DNA of 64,000 nucleotides from Pseudomonadota bacterium (GCA_002747395.1 PDPE01000037.1:18582-82581); one strand, 5' to 3'. Counted from the first letter of the stretch, positions 9,637-19,412 are shown. Notes: generated from the letters alone by a model not told the origin. Translations and numbers: made by a program.

Positions 9637-11475
9637 ATGAGTAAAGACAAAGCCAAACAGTCAAAAAACGATGTTGAATCTGCCAATATAGCTCGCAAGG
9701 CCGTGCATCAACTGTTCTCGACATTTGATACGGCAACGGGTAAATATCGGGATTATATCGAAGAGCTTGTTTCCAAAAACGATTACATCGACGATTCTCA
9801 AGTTGCAACCATGTTCGATATGGTCAGTGCCTATCGAGACCTTTTCGAGCAAATCGCCATTCACCCCAAAAGCCTGTTAAATCAGGAAGGTTCAATGCTT
9901 CGGCAGCAGTTTTCCCTGATCAAAAATACGGCAAAAAGGTTGATCGGAAAAGAGGTTGAACCGGTTGCCTTGCCAGAACGGGGGGATCGGCGCTTTTCTG
10001 ATCCCGAGTGGACCGACAATATTGCTTTTGACTATATCAAACAGTCTTATTTGATTTACGCCAACAGCCTGATGTCGCTGGTTGAGGGGATGGAGGGCAC
10101 CACGTCCCAAACCCACGACCAGTTTGTATTTTTCACCCGCCAGTTTGTCAATGCCCTGTCGCCTACCAACTTTGTGTTGACCAACCCGGAAGTGCTGCGT
10201 AAAACCTGGTCCAGCAGTGGCGCAAACCTTCTGGATGGCGTGAAGCAATTTGTAGAGGACTATAAGAAAAATCCGGGAATGATCAATATTTCCATGACGG
10301 ATTTTTCAGCCTTCAGGGTTGGTCAGAATGTCGCAACCACGCCCGGGAAGGTGGTCTATCAGACAGAATTGATGCAATTGATCCAATACACACCGACCAC
10401 CGAGACGGTGAACAGGACACCGGTATTGATTCTGCCCCCCTGGATCAACAAGTATTATATTCTTGATTTAACCGAGAAAAACTCGCTGGTCAAGTGGCTG
10501 GTTGATCAGGGGCTCACCGTCTTTATGGTTTCCTGGATCAATCCCGGCCCCGGTTTGAGGGATAAAGGCTTCGATGATTATATGAAGGAGGGGGCATTGG
10601 CCGCCCTTGACGCAGTAGAAAAAGCTACCGGTGAAAAACAGACCAATGTGATTGGTTATTGTGTGGGTGGTACACTGTTGGCCTGCACCGTTTCCTATCT
10701 GGAGAAAAAACGTCGAAAACGTATTAGCAGTGCGACCTATCTCACTACCCTGATGGACTTCTCTGACCCGGGCGGAATTGGCGTATTTATCAACGAACAC
10801 GCCATAAGCGGTATAGAAAGACGCCTGGCCAAAACGGGTTATTACGATGGTCGGGCAATGGCCTTCAGCTTCAATTTGTTGCGGGAAAACGACCTGTTCT
10901 GGTCATTCTTTATCAACAATTACCTCAAGGGTGAAAAGCCGGCGGCATTTGACTTGCTGTATTGGAATTCGGACAGCACCAACCTGCCTGCCAAAATGCA
11001 TAGTTTTTATTTGAGAAACATGTATCTGGCCAACAAGCTGATTGAGCCGGAGGGCATAGAGCTGGACGGTGTGAAAATTGACCTGTCGAAAGTGAAGACA
11101 CCTGCCTACTTCCTGTCCACGGCGCAAGACCATATCGCAAAATGGAAAACGACCTATACTGGTGCGAAAACACTGGCCGGTGATGTCAGATTTGTATTAT
11201 CCGGTTCAGGGCATATCGCGGGTGTGGTTAATCCTCCTGCGGCAGAAAAGTATGGCTACTGGACAAACAGTGAGTTGCCTGATAACGCTCAGGACTGGTT
11301 CGATGGTGCCGAGAAAAATCCAGGCTCCTGGTGGAATAACTGGCATACCTGGGTGAATCAGTACGGAAGTGATCAGGTTCCGGCAAGAGTGCCCGGTGAC
11401 CGTGAACTTGAAGTGATTGAAGATGCGCCAGGTACTTTTGTCAAACAGCGTATTGTTGACGTAATCGGGCAGTAA
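9637..11475 (+). CDS. phaC: Class I polyhydroxyalkanoate synthase
   Basis: Polymerises (R)-3-hydroxyacyl-CoA into PHA on the granule surface. 612 residues, the usual size for class I PhaC. The N-terminal PhaC_N domain is followed by an alpha/beta-hydrolase core with the lipase-like box GYCVGG, nucleophile Cys342; the remaining triad is probably Asp498 (STAQDHIAKW) and His526 (GSGHIAGVVNP). The conserved tryptophan-rich end (WFDGAEKNPGSWWNNW) is present. The start ATG is at 9637. No phaA, phaB or phaE is nearby, so precursors must come from genes elsewhere. Confidence 0.96.
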   Translation: MSKDKAKQSKNDVESANIARKAVHQLFSTFDTATGKYRDYIEELVSKNDYIDDSQVATMFDMVSAYRDLFEQIAIHPKSLLNQEGSMLRQQFSLIKNTAKRLIGKEVEPVALPERGDRRFSDPEWTDNIAFDYIKQSYLIYANSLMSLVEGMEGTTSQTHDQFVFFTRQFVNALSPTNFVLTNPEVLRKTWSSSGANLLDGVKQFVEDYKKNPGMINISMTDFSAFRVGQNVATTPGKVVYQTELMQLIQYTPTTETVNRTPVLILPPWINKYYILDLTEKNSLVKWLVDQGLTVFMVSWINPGPGLRDKGFDDYMKEGALAALDAVEKATGEKQTNVIGYCVGGTLLACTVSYLEKKRRKRISSATYLTTLMDFSDPGGIGVFINEHAISGIERRLAKTGYYDGRAMAFSFNLLRENDLFWSFFINNYLKGEKPAAFDLLYWNSDSTNLPAKMHSFYLRNMYLANKLIEPEGIELDGVKIDLSKVKTPAYFLSTAQDHIAKWKTTYTGAKTLAGDVRFVLSGSGHIAGVVNPPAAEKYGYWTNSELPDNAQDWFDGAEKNPGSWWNNWHTWVNQYGSDQVPARVPGDRELEVIEDAPGTFVKQRIVDVIGQ

Positions 11476-11500
11476 CATCCGCTTACGGCAATTCCTTGCC

Positions 11501-11535
11501 AGCCAAAGCCGATGATCAGTTTCCCGGCTTTGGCT
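11501..11535 (+). terminator. Terminator-like hairpin after phaC
   Basis: agccaaagccg (11501-11511) pairs perfectly with cggctttggct (11525-11535) across a 13-base loop, 26 bases after the phaC stop. The downstream run gtttggg is only weakly T-rich, so efficiency is uncertain. Confidence 0.6.
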
Positions 11536-11644
11536 GTTTGGGTGTAAAACAACCCCTGTCTTGCGGTTGCGTGCGAGGTGGGGGTTTTTTACGGGAATCG
11601 TTTTTAGATAGCAGCTGCGCGGCTTGCCAGACTGTAACAGTTGT

Positions 11645-13840
11645 CTATGCTTCGATCAGCGGGATGGGTTTGCAAACACCATATCCCTGAGCGAAATCCA
11701 CACCAATGTCGTTGAGTATTTCAATGATGTTCTGGTTTTCGGCAAATTCGGCAACGGTTTTCTTGCCGAGAAGATGTCCAATGTGGTTGATGGTCTCGAT
11801 CATTGCCCGGTTCACTTTATCCTGCTCAACGTTTCTGACAAAGCTGCCGTCGATTTTCAAATAGTCAACCGGCATACTTTTCAAATAACTGAAAAAGCTG
11901 GCACCGGTGCCGAAGTCATCAATCGCGAATTGAATGCCAATTTCTTTACATTGCTCGATAAATTCTATAGCGGAACGAAGACTTCTTACTGCAACCGTTT
12001 CGGTGATTTCAAAACAGATAGAGCTCGTATCGATCCGGTATTCGTCTACTTTTGCCCTGATAAAATCATAGAGTCCAACCGCGTTGATCGAAGCGCCGGA
12101 AAGGTTGATGTTGATCATCAAACCGGAATCCGGATGACTGTTCTGTATGGTGTGAAATTCGGAAAAAACCTTATTGATTACCCAGCGATCTATCTGTGGC
12201 ATCAGGTTATAGCGCTCCGCAGCCGGTAGAAAGCGCCCCGGCAAGATAATCTCTCCTTCCCGGGATACCATTCGTAGCAGAATTTCCATATGCTGTTGAG
12301 GGCCGGTCTGGCTGCTCAACGCCTTGTAGGTTTGATGGTAAAGCAGGAACCGGTTTTCCTTCAACGCTGATTTGATCCGTTCCACCCAGGTCACTTCATC
12401 CCGTCTGATAGTCAATTCTGACTCACTTTCCTGGAAAACACACAGCTGGTGGCGGCCGGATTCCTTTGCCCAGTAACAGGCTGTATCCGCTTCCTTGATC
12501 ACTTCCACAGCCTTGCCACTTGTTTTGGAAAATGAGGTCATCCCGATACTGACGCCGACGCTGTAACTCTTGCCATCGAAGTAAAAAAAGTACTCTTTGA
12601 CGCTGCCAAGAATGTTTTTGCCGATGATTTGCCCGTGTTCTTCATCGCATCCTTCAAGCAGCAGCCCGAATTCATCTCCGCCAAGGCGTGCCAGCGAATC
12701 ACTGGCGCGAACCTGGGTACCTATGACCTGTGACAATTGTACCAGCAGATCATCACCGGCGGCGTGACCACAGGTGTCATTAACAATTTTAAAACCGTCA
12801 AGATCCATAAAAAAAAGCAGGCCCGATTTTCCGTCAACCCGGGCCCGCTCGATGGCCTTGGCAACCCGTTTTTCAAATTCCCGGCGATTGATCAGCCCGG
12901 TCAGCGCATCATGCGAAGCCTCCCAGACCTGCTGCTTCAGCTGTTCACGGAAAACGCTGACATCACTCAGGCAGAGCACGCCGCCGGTCAATTGTCCGTC
13001 CTGATCCAGCAAGGGGACAGCCTGCTCTTCCACAGCGATGGTTCGGTTGTCTCGGCAAACAAGTGACCGGTTATTGTCACAGGAAACCTGTTTTTTGGTA
13101 TGGATTGCCTGGTAAAGCGTACTTTCTACCTTTGAGTTGGTCTGGTCTTCAATCAGGGTTAGCACTTCGGAGACAGATTTGCCGTTTAACTCTGAAAAGG
13201 AGCTGCCGATCAGTTTTTCCGCGGCAGAATTGAGATAAACCAGGTCTCCCTTGTTATCGGTACGGAGCACTCCATCGTGAACAGACTGCAGGGTAACCTC
13301 TGCCAGTTGTTTTTCCGCAAATAATTTGCCCGAAAGCTTGCGCAGCTGCTTCATCGGGAGAAGCCAGAGCACTGCCAGCACCAGCCCCCCGAGAAGCAGG
13401 CCAATAATGCCGCTGACCAATACCTTGTGAACGATATTGGTGAGGTTTGAGCTGACCACGACCTTTCCGACGATTTGGCTGATATCGTAGAGAGGGTAGC
13501 TGCGGGTTATCAAAAATCCCTGTAAGACATTACCGACCGCGGTCAGCTCGTTTCCCTGAATATCGAATATCTGGATAAACTCGTTATCCAGCAGAACGGG
13601 TTCCCGGAGGAGGATTCCCTGCATCTGATTTTCGGCAAACATCCATGTTTCAGGGCGTGTCGTGACCAACTCTTTTTGCGCGTCAGCTTTAATCCGGGCC
13701 TTGAAAGTGAGTTCTTTCGCCAAATCGTGGTAGGCAATAAAGCCTGACACGACCGGAAGGGTGAAAACCACAACCGCAGCTATGGCCAGAGCCAGGCGGG
13801 AAAACAGTTGATCAAGTTTGTGCGAGGTGGAACGAGTCAT
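11645..13840 (-). CDS. Membrane GGDEF/EAL c-di-GMP enzyme with PAS domain
   Basis: 731 residues. TM1 at about 15-36 and TM2 at about 138-161 enclose a roughly 100-residue periplasmic sensor; then a PAS domain (about 180-300), GGDEF (about 315-480) and EAL (about 500-731). The cyclase site GGDEF is intact at 386-390 and the inhibitory I-site RASD lies five residues before it. The EAL motif reads EILLR at about 519; the downstream residues INLSG, EITE, DDFGTG and LKIDG are present, so phosphodiesterase activity is plausible. The PstS-like gene lies 10 bases upstream on the same strand. This layout resembles the NspS/MbaA pair of Vibrio (family knowledge), with a different ligand class. Confidence 0.9.
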   Translation of the reverse strand: MTRSTSHKLDQLFSRLALAIAAVVVFTLPVVSGFIAYHDLAKELTFKARIKADAQKELVTTRPETWMFAENQMQGILLREPVLLDNEFIQIFDIQGNELTAVGNVLQGFLITRSYPLYDISQIVGKVVVSSNLTNIVHKVLVSGIIGLLLGGLVLAVLWLLPMKQLRKLSGKLFAEKQLAEVTLQSVHDGVLRTDNKGDLVYLNSAAEKLIGSSFSELNGKSVSEVLTLIEDQTNSKVESTLYQAIHTKKQVSCDNNRSLVCRDNRTIAVEEQAVPLLDQDGQLTGGVLCLSDVSVFREQLKQQVWEASHDALTGLINRREFEKRVAKAIERARVDGKSGLLFFMDLDGFKIVNDTCGHAAGDDLLVQLSQVIGTQVRASDSLARLGGDEFGLLLEGCDEEHGQIIGKNILGSVKEYFFYFDGKSYSVGVSIGMTSFSKTSGKAVEVIKEADTACYWAKESGRHQLCVFQESESELTIRRDEVTWVERIKSALKENRFLLYHQTYKALSSQTGPQQHMEILLRMVSREGEIILPGRFLPAAERYNLMPQIDRWVINKVFSEFHTIQNSHPDSGLMININLSGASINAVGLYDFIRAKVDEYRIDTSSICFEITETVAVRSLRSAIEFIEQCKEIGIQFAIDDFGTGASFFSYLKSMPVDYLKIDGSFVRNVEQDKVNRAMIETINHIGHLLGKKTVAEFAENQNIIEILNDIGVDFAQGYGVCKPIPLIEA

Positions 13841-13850
13841 AGGTTTGGCG

Positions 13851-14687
13851 TTACCTTATCGGGTAACTGCCGTATTTTTCCAAAATCGCAGCACCTTTTT
13901 CAGAAAAAACAAAGTCAAGGAATGCATTGACTTGCGCCGAGCGTTCCCTGGGCAGAATAAAGTAAAACCGTTTGGTCATCGGATAATCACCACTTTTGCA
14001 GGACTCGACTGTGGGCTTGATACCGTCCAGTGTCAAGGCGTGAAGCTTCCTGTTTTCAGAAAGCATCAAAGCCAGTGAGGTTACCCCGAAGCTGCCGGGT
14101 ATGCTCTCGATTTTGTCCACCGTTTTCTGATCGGTTGCGGCGAACAGAAATCCTTTCCGGTGTTCGGCAGAAGTTACCGCCTTTTTCATTTCAGGAGAAA
14201 GGGCCTTGATCTGTCGGGTATTGTCGTCTTTGGCCTGACGCAGAATGGGACGAATCGTGGAACCGTCCGGCCATTGTTTTAAAACGCCGTTGTAGATGTC
14301 TACCAGTTGTGCGAGGGTGACGGCAGTCACTTTGGTTTTGTTTGCAACCGCGAAAATCGTGGGAGTGCGTGCGTACTCAATGGCGACTATGCCTTTTTTT
14401 GCCTCGGCCGGTTTTAAAGGCCGAGCACTCAGGCCGATTTGAACCCGTCCGGAAGTAACCGATTTTATGGCACCGCCGCTGCCGATACTAGGCAGGACTT
14501 TGACTTTAACGCCAGGAGTGGCATTTTGGTAGGCATCGGCAAGCTTTTTCATGGTGCCGAGCGCATTCCCGGTTCCGCCTATAACGATTGCGGCTGAGCA
14601 GGTGGTCGTTACAGCGAAAGAAAAAATCGCACAAAGTAAAACAGACAGGGTCGATGAAAAGCACTTTTGTTTAAAGCGAAGCATCAT
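13851..14687 (-). CDS. PstS-like periplasmic substrate-binding protein
   Basis: About 278 residues starting MMLRFKQKCF with a signal peptide ending near TTTCSAA. The mature start GGTGNALGTMKKLADAYQ and IGSGGAIKSVTSG match the phosphate/anion-binding (PBP-like) domain. The start at 14687 (or the adjacent ATG at 14684) is supported by AAAGGAG at 14694-14700 on the minus strand; a longer in-frame reading to 14732 lacks this. No pstC, pstA or pstB genes are nearby; the next gene in the operon is a GGDEF/EAL protein. I infer a sensory rather than transport role. The ligand is unknown; phosphate is a guess from the fold. Confidence 0.8.
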   Translation of the reverse strand: MMLRFKQKCFSSTLSVLLCAIFSFAVTTTCSAAIVIGGTGNALGTMKKLADAYQNATPGVKVKVLPSIGSGGAIKSVTSGRVQIGLSARPLKPAEAKKGIVAIEYARTPTIFAVANKTKVTAVTLAQLVDIYNGVLKQWPDGSTIRPILRQAKDDNTRQIKALSPEMKKAVTSAEHRKGFLFAATDQKTVDKIESIPGSFGVTSLALMLSENRKLHALTLDGIKPTVESCKSGDYPMTKRFYFILPRERSAQVNAFLDFVFSEKGAAILEKYGSYPIR

Positions 14688-15042
14688 TTTTATCTCCTTT
14701 GCAACAGAAACCGGGTTGAAAAAAACCGGCAAACAACAGTCTAAGCATAGGAAGCCCTGGAGCTCTTTTCAACCTGAATAAAAAATACCGGCGAATAAAA
14801 ATGTTTCGTTTTGTTGAGAAGTTTTGTTAAAAAACTTTGTCAAGAAGTGGCTTCGTGGCCTTATCTTTTTTGCAGTTTGATGTTCAGTCGGGGAGCTTTT
14901 CTTCAAACCGGGTCACCACCTTGACGATATCCGTATTGGGAAGCACAACCAAAAAAGCCAACAACTTCAATCGGGAAGTGTTGGCTTTTGGATTTTCTCG
15001 CCGGAAATCGTCAGCTGGAACGATCTCCGGGAACGTCTCGGG
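14688..15042. other. Intergenic region between PstS-like gene and repeat lipoprotein gene
   Basis: It holds the terminator of the lipoprotein gene (14951-14989) and the AT-rich leader and promoter region of the PstS-like gene. I see no convincing Pho box and no gene. Confidence 0.6.
14951..14989 (-). terminator. Rho-independent terminator of the repeat lipoprotein gene
   Basis: aagccaacaacttc and gaagtgttggctt form a stem with one bulge around a short tcggg-type loop. Read on the minus strand it ends in a T run (complement of aaaaaa at 14951-14956). A shorter T-rich flank on the plus strand could make it weakly bidirectional. Confidence 0.8.
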
Positions 15043-16644
15043 TTACAGGCCCAGACTCTTGAGCGTTTCCATGGTCAGACCGCCTGTCGCCAGACCTTTG
15101 TCCATCTGATACTGTTTGACCGCGGATGCAGTTTTGGCCCCGTACAAGCCATCAACAGGACCTGGTCTGTAGTGTTTGGCGGCCAGGGCTGATTGCAGTT
15201 TTGAAATCAGGCCGGATGTGGTGTTGGTTTCACACAACACTGAACGCCATTCCAGATGTCCGTCGGAAATTTTGGTTTTCCGGGTGATCTTCTGGTATTC
15301 GGCCGGAATGACAACCTTTCTTTCCCTGGCTTTGGTTGCAAGTGTTTTCACTTTTACAGTCTTGTACACGGCCGGAACGTCCTGTACCACTGTTTTTGCA
15401 GGAGTGACAACCACTTTTTTGCTGACTCTGCGGTACTTGGCCGGGGTTTCAGTCAGGCAGATCTGGTTGCCTGTACGGGTGTTGCTGTCAAGTGACTTGT
15501 CGTGGATGTCGTGCCACAGAATCTGTCCATCTTCAACCAGTTTTTTCTGACCGACCTTGTTGTATTTGGCAGGAATGGCAACTTTCCTTTCGGAAGCCGG
15601 GGTAATCATTTTACGAACGGTAACCGTCTTGTATTCAGCGGGAACGTTCTTGACAACGGTATGAGCCGGCTTGTCAACCACTTTCTTGCGGACAATCTTG
15701 TATTCGGCTGGAATTTCTACCAAACACATGATTTCGCCTGTGCTGTTGTCGATTCTCTCGATAGGGCCACGGCCTTTTTTCCAGTCAGTGTAGGCTTCCC
15801 TGACAAGAATTTTTTCTTCAGAGTACTTGTATGTTGCCGGAACGTTGACGAGCCTGGTCGATGCTTCTTTCACCAGTACCTTTTCAGTTACGGTTTTATA
15901 GGTGGGCGGAACGACATCTATACGGAAGCTTTCTTCGGAAACAAGCTCGTTGGTATAAACAGTTTCATATCTTGGTGGCAGATAGTGCTCGTGGAAGCAG
16001 TCACCAGGTCTGGCGGCATCCAGGTTAATACCGTATTTTTTGGCAGTGTCCAGCAAAATCGGGCTGGCTTTGGCGCTATTTCTGTCCAGGGAAGTTCGCC
16101 AGACCAGTTCTTTATCCCGAACCAGAACTTTTTCTGTAACGGTTTTATATTTTGCAGGAACGGTAATCAGTTTTTGGGAAGCGTCGCTGACCATTATGCG
16201 CTTGTCTACCATTTTATAGGTCGCAGGGATAATATCCAGCTTGTAGCTCTCTGCGTTTTTCAGGACAGTTTCCGTGGTAGTTTTGTATGCCGGTGGTACA
16301 AATACACGGGCATAGCACTCACCGGCCTTTGCATTGCCAGGCAGCAGCGGTGCGTTTATATCTGATTGCATATTGGCCCGGGCGGGTTTTGCGGCTTTGG
16401 CCTGAGCCTGCCTGGCCATATCAATCTGCTTTTTCAGCTCGTTTTCTTTCTCGGAAAGCTGTCTTTTTTGCAAACTCAAACTCTCTTTCTGCTGCTTGAG
16501 TTTCTGTTCCTGGGCATTTAACTGCGCCAGTTTTTCGTCCACTGAATCCATTTTCTCGTGCTGCGTGGTGGCGCAGGCACTGAGCAAAATACTCAGACCC
16601 AGGGTCGAAATGAGTGAATATATCGGTTTGGATTTTTGTTTCAT
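15043..16644 (-). CDS. Outer-membrane lipoprotein with twelve YK-repeats and a peptidoglycan-binding domain
   Basis: 533 residues. A lipoprotein signal ends in LLSAC, with Cys24 acylated and Ala at +2, so outer-membrane sorting is expected. A Gln/Lys-rich coiled coil spans about 35-90. Residues 110-470 hold four blocks, each beginning with Cys (110, 216, 307, 396), holding three copies of a motif like VPAKYKTVTEKVLV and ending with a tryptophan motif (182, 288, 377, 466). Residues 475-533 are a PG_binding_1 domain (GPVDGLYGAKTASAVKQYQ). I infer a rod that links outer membrane and cell wall. No named homologue is recognised. It has its own terminator. Confidence 0.8.
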   Translation of the reverse strand: MKQKSKPIYSLISTLGLSILLSACATTQHEKMDSVDEKLAQLNAQEQKLKQQKESLSLQKRQLSEKENELKKQIDMARQAQAKAAKPARANMQSDINAPLLPGNAKAGECYARVFVPPAYKTTTETVLKNAESYKLDIIPATYKMVDKRIMVSDASQKLITVPAKYKTVTEKVLVRDKELVWRTSLDRNSAKASPILLDTAKKYGINLDAARPGDCFHEHYLPPRYETVYTNELVSEESFRIDVVPPTYKTVTEKVLVKEASTRLVNVPATYKYSEEKILVREAYTDWKKGRGPIERIDNSTGEIMCLVEIPAEYKIVRKKVVDKPAHTVVKNVPAEYKTVTVRKMITPASERKVAIPAKYNKVGQKKLVEDGQILWHDIHDKSLDSNTRTGNQICLTETPAKYRRVSKKVVVTPAKTVVQDVPAVYKTVKVKTLATKARERKVVIPAEYQKITRKTKISDGHLEWRSVLCETNTTSGLISKLQSALAAKHYRPGPVDGLYGAKTASAVKQYQMDKGLATGGLTMETLKSLGL

Positions 16645-17012
16645 AATCAGCCTCTTCTAGCCTTTTGTTTATTGTGTTTCGTTATCTGTTTCAAGTTTGC
16701 ATGTGGTCTTGCAAGCAATAATACTGTCGGCGTTTCATCCAGACAAGACCTCATTGGATTCGATTACAATCTGAATATTTCTGCTTTTGGCAGTAACGTC
16801 AGTAATCCGTCCGCCAACCCGGCACGTCAGTATACCTTCGTTAGTGGTACTGATACCAGGGTTTTTCTCTCTAAATCCTTTGATTGTCCCTGTTTGACGC
16901 TCCTTTTTTGATGGTCTTTTGTGAAGGCAGGATGGCGGCAAGGGGTGAACCGGCGAGGCCGGGCAGGAAAGAATCCGAAAAGGGGCGGTCACGGGCGCTC
17001 CCCGGCAGCCGG
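16645..17012. other. Intergenic region upstream of the repeat lipoprotein gene
   Basis: Between the MarC gene end and the lipoprotein start, both on the minus strand. It should hold the lipoprotein promoter. GC-rich stretches near 16930-17000 could form weak hairpins behind marC, but none has a T tract. No gene is supported here. Confidence 0.5.
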
Positions 17013-17630
17013 TCAGTTCAATTTGACAATGAGCGTCGTCACGCCAGAGATAATCATTTGCGTTCCTGTCACGGAAAGAATCAGGCCCATCAACCGGGTG
17101 ATGATACCAAGGCCACTTTTGCCTGTGACCTGCAAAATCCGTGAACTGGAAATAAAGCAGAAAAAGGTGATAAGACACAAAACGGCAAAGACCGATACGG
17201 TAATCACAATTCCTGCTACCCCGCCGGATGCCGAATAATTCATTGCCGTGGCGATAGTGCCGGGGCCGGCAAGAAGTGGAACGGCTAATGGGGATACAGC
17301 CAGATCAGATTCATCGGGGCTTTCAGCAGAATGCAGTTGCGAGCCGTGGCCGTTCAGCATGTGATAGCCAACGATAAACACCAATATTCCGCCGGTGATT
17401 CTCAACGCATCAATGGTGATGCCGAACAAGTGGAAAATTGCCTTTCCCAGCAAGGAGAAAGTCAAAATTACAAAAAAAGTGATCAGCAGTGCCTTTGCTG
17501 CAATCCTGATCTGTTCCGCCTTGCTCTTATCGCCTGCCAGACCGGTAAAAGCGGCTGTATTGGCAATGGGGTTCATAATGGCAAAAAAACCCAGAAAAAC
17601 CGTGACCAGATGTGTGTACAAATCACCCAT
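17013..17630 (-). CDS. MarC/YhgN-family integral membrane protein
   Basis: 205 residues with six predicted transmembrane segments. The opening FLGFFAIMNPIANTAAF and the repeated segment PLAVPLLAGPGTIATAM are the two halves of the MarC (UPF0056) signature. The family has been called a neutral amino acid transporter family, but its function remains poorly established and MarC itself is not a proven drug-resistance protein. It is a single-gene unit, divergent from the chemoreceptor-like gene. Confidence 0.88.
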   Translation of the reverse strand: MGDLYTHLVTVFLGFFAIMNPIANTAAFTGLAGDKSKAEQIRIAAKALLITFFVILTFSLLGKAIFHLFGITIDALRITGGILVFIVGYHMLNGHGSQLHSAESPDESDLAVSPLAVPLLAGPGTIATAMNYSASGGVAGIVITVSVFAVLCLITFFCFISSSRILQVTGKSGLGIITRLMGLILSVTGTQMIISGVTTLIVKLN

Positions 17631-17869
17631 TTATTCACTCCATTCCGTTTTCATTTTATTCACTCCACTCCATTGCCTGTTCATTCCACTTCATTGTCGA
17701 GCCGAAACCTCATCAGGCGAACCGAGTATGGCACTATTGCCCGGCAAGTTCAAAACTGTCTGATCGCTTCAATAATTTTTAAATTGATTGAGAATTCGTC
17801 TTGACAACAGGGAGTACCTCAAGCTTAACTCAAGCTATACGCCAAAATAATTTGTGACAAAGACCTGCT

Positions 17870-19351
17870 ATGAACCCTGTATCATTTCTCTTCAAAGGAA
17901 AAAAAGACTCGGCTATGCTTGACCTGCTTAGCCGTTGCGCCGGTGTTGGATTATGGGTTGTCCAGATTCACAACGGCGACGCCATGCATCCCAAAAGCAA
18001 ATGGACGTGGTCCCCCGAGTTTCGACGTCTGCTCGGGTTTCAGGGTGGGGATGTCAATGAATTTCCCGATAGTGTCGATTCATGGACAAAACGGCTTCAT
18101 CCGGATGACAGGGAGTGTGCGCTTGACAGTTTTGTTGCCTGCATCAATAACGACACAGATGGTGATAGCCGTTATGACGTCCAGCAACGCATAAAGAGCA
18201 AAAACGACGAATACCATTGGTTTCGTGTCGTGGGCGGAGTTGCGCGTGACGCAGGAGGAAGGCCAAGGCAGGCTTGCGGTGTGTTGATTAACATTGACAA
18301 GCAGATCAAAAGCGAAGAGCAGGTTGCGGTATTGGGGGAGTATTCAGGAGTGGGTTTGTGGGATGCCATGCTCTTTGAGGGAGACCCCATGAATCCCGGA
18401 AGCAAGTGGGAGTGGTCTCCGGAATTTCGGCGTTTGCTGGGGTTTCAGGGGCATGACACCGATGGATTTCCCAATGTCGTACACTCCTGGTCTGATCGCC
18501 TGCATCCCGATGATGTGGAGCATACGTTTGAAGAGTTTGCTGCCTGCCTGAAAAATGAAACCAGCCAGACCCGGTCGCAGTATCGTCTGAAAACCAAAAA
18601 CAATGATTATCGATGGTTTCAGGTGGTAGGAGGCGTCACTTTTGGTGCCAACGGCATTCCTCTGCGAGTTTGCGGCTCCCTCACCGATATCCACGAACAG
18701 AAAATGGCAGAGCAGGCCTACAAGCAAAAACTTGTCGATCTGACCCATGCTCTTGAGGCCAATGTCAGCGTGGTGGCAGATCGGGCAAGTTCAAGCTCTT
18801 CGAGTGTTGCCTCCGCAGCAGAAGAGCTGTCTGTCGCCATCTCTGAAATGGATCCGAAAATAGCGAGAGCCGATGAAGAAATTGTGACCGCATTTGGAGA
18901 AGCGACACAGGCAAACACCATCATTCACTCGCTCGAAGAGGCGGCAAATCAGATTGGCGATGTCGTTGGCCTGATCAAGGATATTTCAACCCAGACCAAC
19001 CTTCTTGCCCTGAACGCCACCATAGAGGCTGCCCGGGTCGGAGAAAGGGGCAAGGGGTTTGCCGTGGTTGCAACAGAAGTAAAGGCTCTTGCATCCCAGA
19101 CAGCGGTGGCAACCGAGGACATTGCCCGCCAGGTAGCCTCCCTGCAAAGCAAGTCAAAACAGGCACTGCAGGCAATGGATGTCATCGCAAACACCATGGG
19201 AACCATCAAGGACTCCTCTAACGAACTCACCCAGTTGATCGGAGCACAAAAGGTCTCCACGGGGAAAATTGTAGAGCAGCTTGCCAAAACGGTCGAGGAA
19301 ATCAATAACGTCTCCAAGGTGGTCAATACTACGATTGATAACGCCCGTTAG
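17870..19351 (+). CDS. Soluble PAS-PAS methyl-accepting chemotaxis-type signal transducer
   Basis: 493 residues without membrane segments. Two PAS domains (about 17-137 and 150-272) are recent duplicates of each other: both contain [17 protein letters not shown] and RLHPDD. They are followed by an MCP signalling domain (about 300-493) with the conserved hairpin tip [20 protein letters not shown], which contacts CheA/CheW. The absence of a membrane anchor and HAMP domain implies a cytoplasmic sensor (redox, light or small molecule through PAS). No che genes are in the window. The signalling domain is short, so array geometry is uncertain. A 16-bp x 3 tandem repeat follows the stop. Confidence 0.88.
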   Translation: MNPVSFLFKGKKDSAMLDLLSRCAGVGLWVVQIHNGDAMHPKSKWTWSPEFRRLLGFQGGDVNEFPDSVDSWTKRLHPDDRECALDSFVACINNDTDGDSRYDVQQRIKSKNDEYHWFRVVGGVARDAGGRPRQACGVLINIDKQIKSEEQVAVLGEYSGVGLWDAMLFEGDPMNPGSKWEWSPEFRRLLGFQGHDTDGFPNVVHSWSDRLHPDDVEHTFEEFAACLKNETSQTRSQYRLKTKNNDYRWFQVVGGVTFGANGIPLRVCGSLTDIHEQKMAEQAYKQKLVDLTHALEANVSVVADRASSSSSSVASAAEELSVAISEMDPKIARADEEIVTAFGEATQANTIIHSLEEAANQIGDVVGLIKDISTQTNLLALNATIEAARVGERGKGFAVVATEVKALASQTAVATEDIARQVASLQSKSKQALQAMDVIANTMGTIKDSSNELTQLIGAQKVSTGKIVEQLAKTVEEINNVSKVVNTTIDNAR

Positions 19352-19360
19352 GGAGCCTTT

Positions 19361-19408
19361 ATTGTTGGTTCCCTGGATTGTTGGCTCCCAGGATTGTTGG
19401 CCTCCTGG
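19361..19408. repeat. 16-bp x 3 tandem repeat between chemoreceptor and LysR genes
   Basis: attgttggttccctgg, attgttggctcccagg and attgttggcctcctgg lie head to tail at 19361-19376, 19377-19392 and 19393-19408. The array fills the gap between two convergent genes, starting nine bases after one stop codon and ending four bases before the other. Confidence 0.9.
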
Positions 19409-19412
19409 CACG

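Noticed and set aside
13851..14687. Phosphate ABC transporter operon
   Set aside because: No permease or ATPase genes follow; the next gene is a c-di-GMP enzyme.
15502..16365. 287-codon open frame antisense to the repeat lipoprotein
   Set aside because: It mirrors the repeat structure of the real gene in another frame and has no signal, domain or ribosome site of its own.
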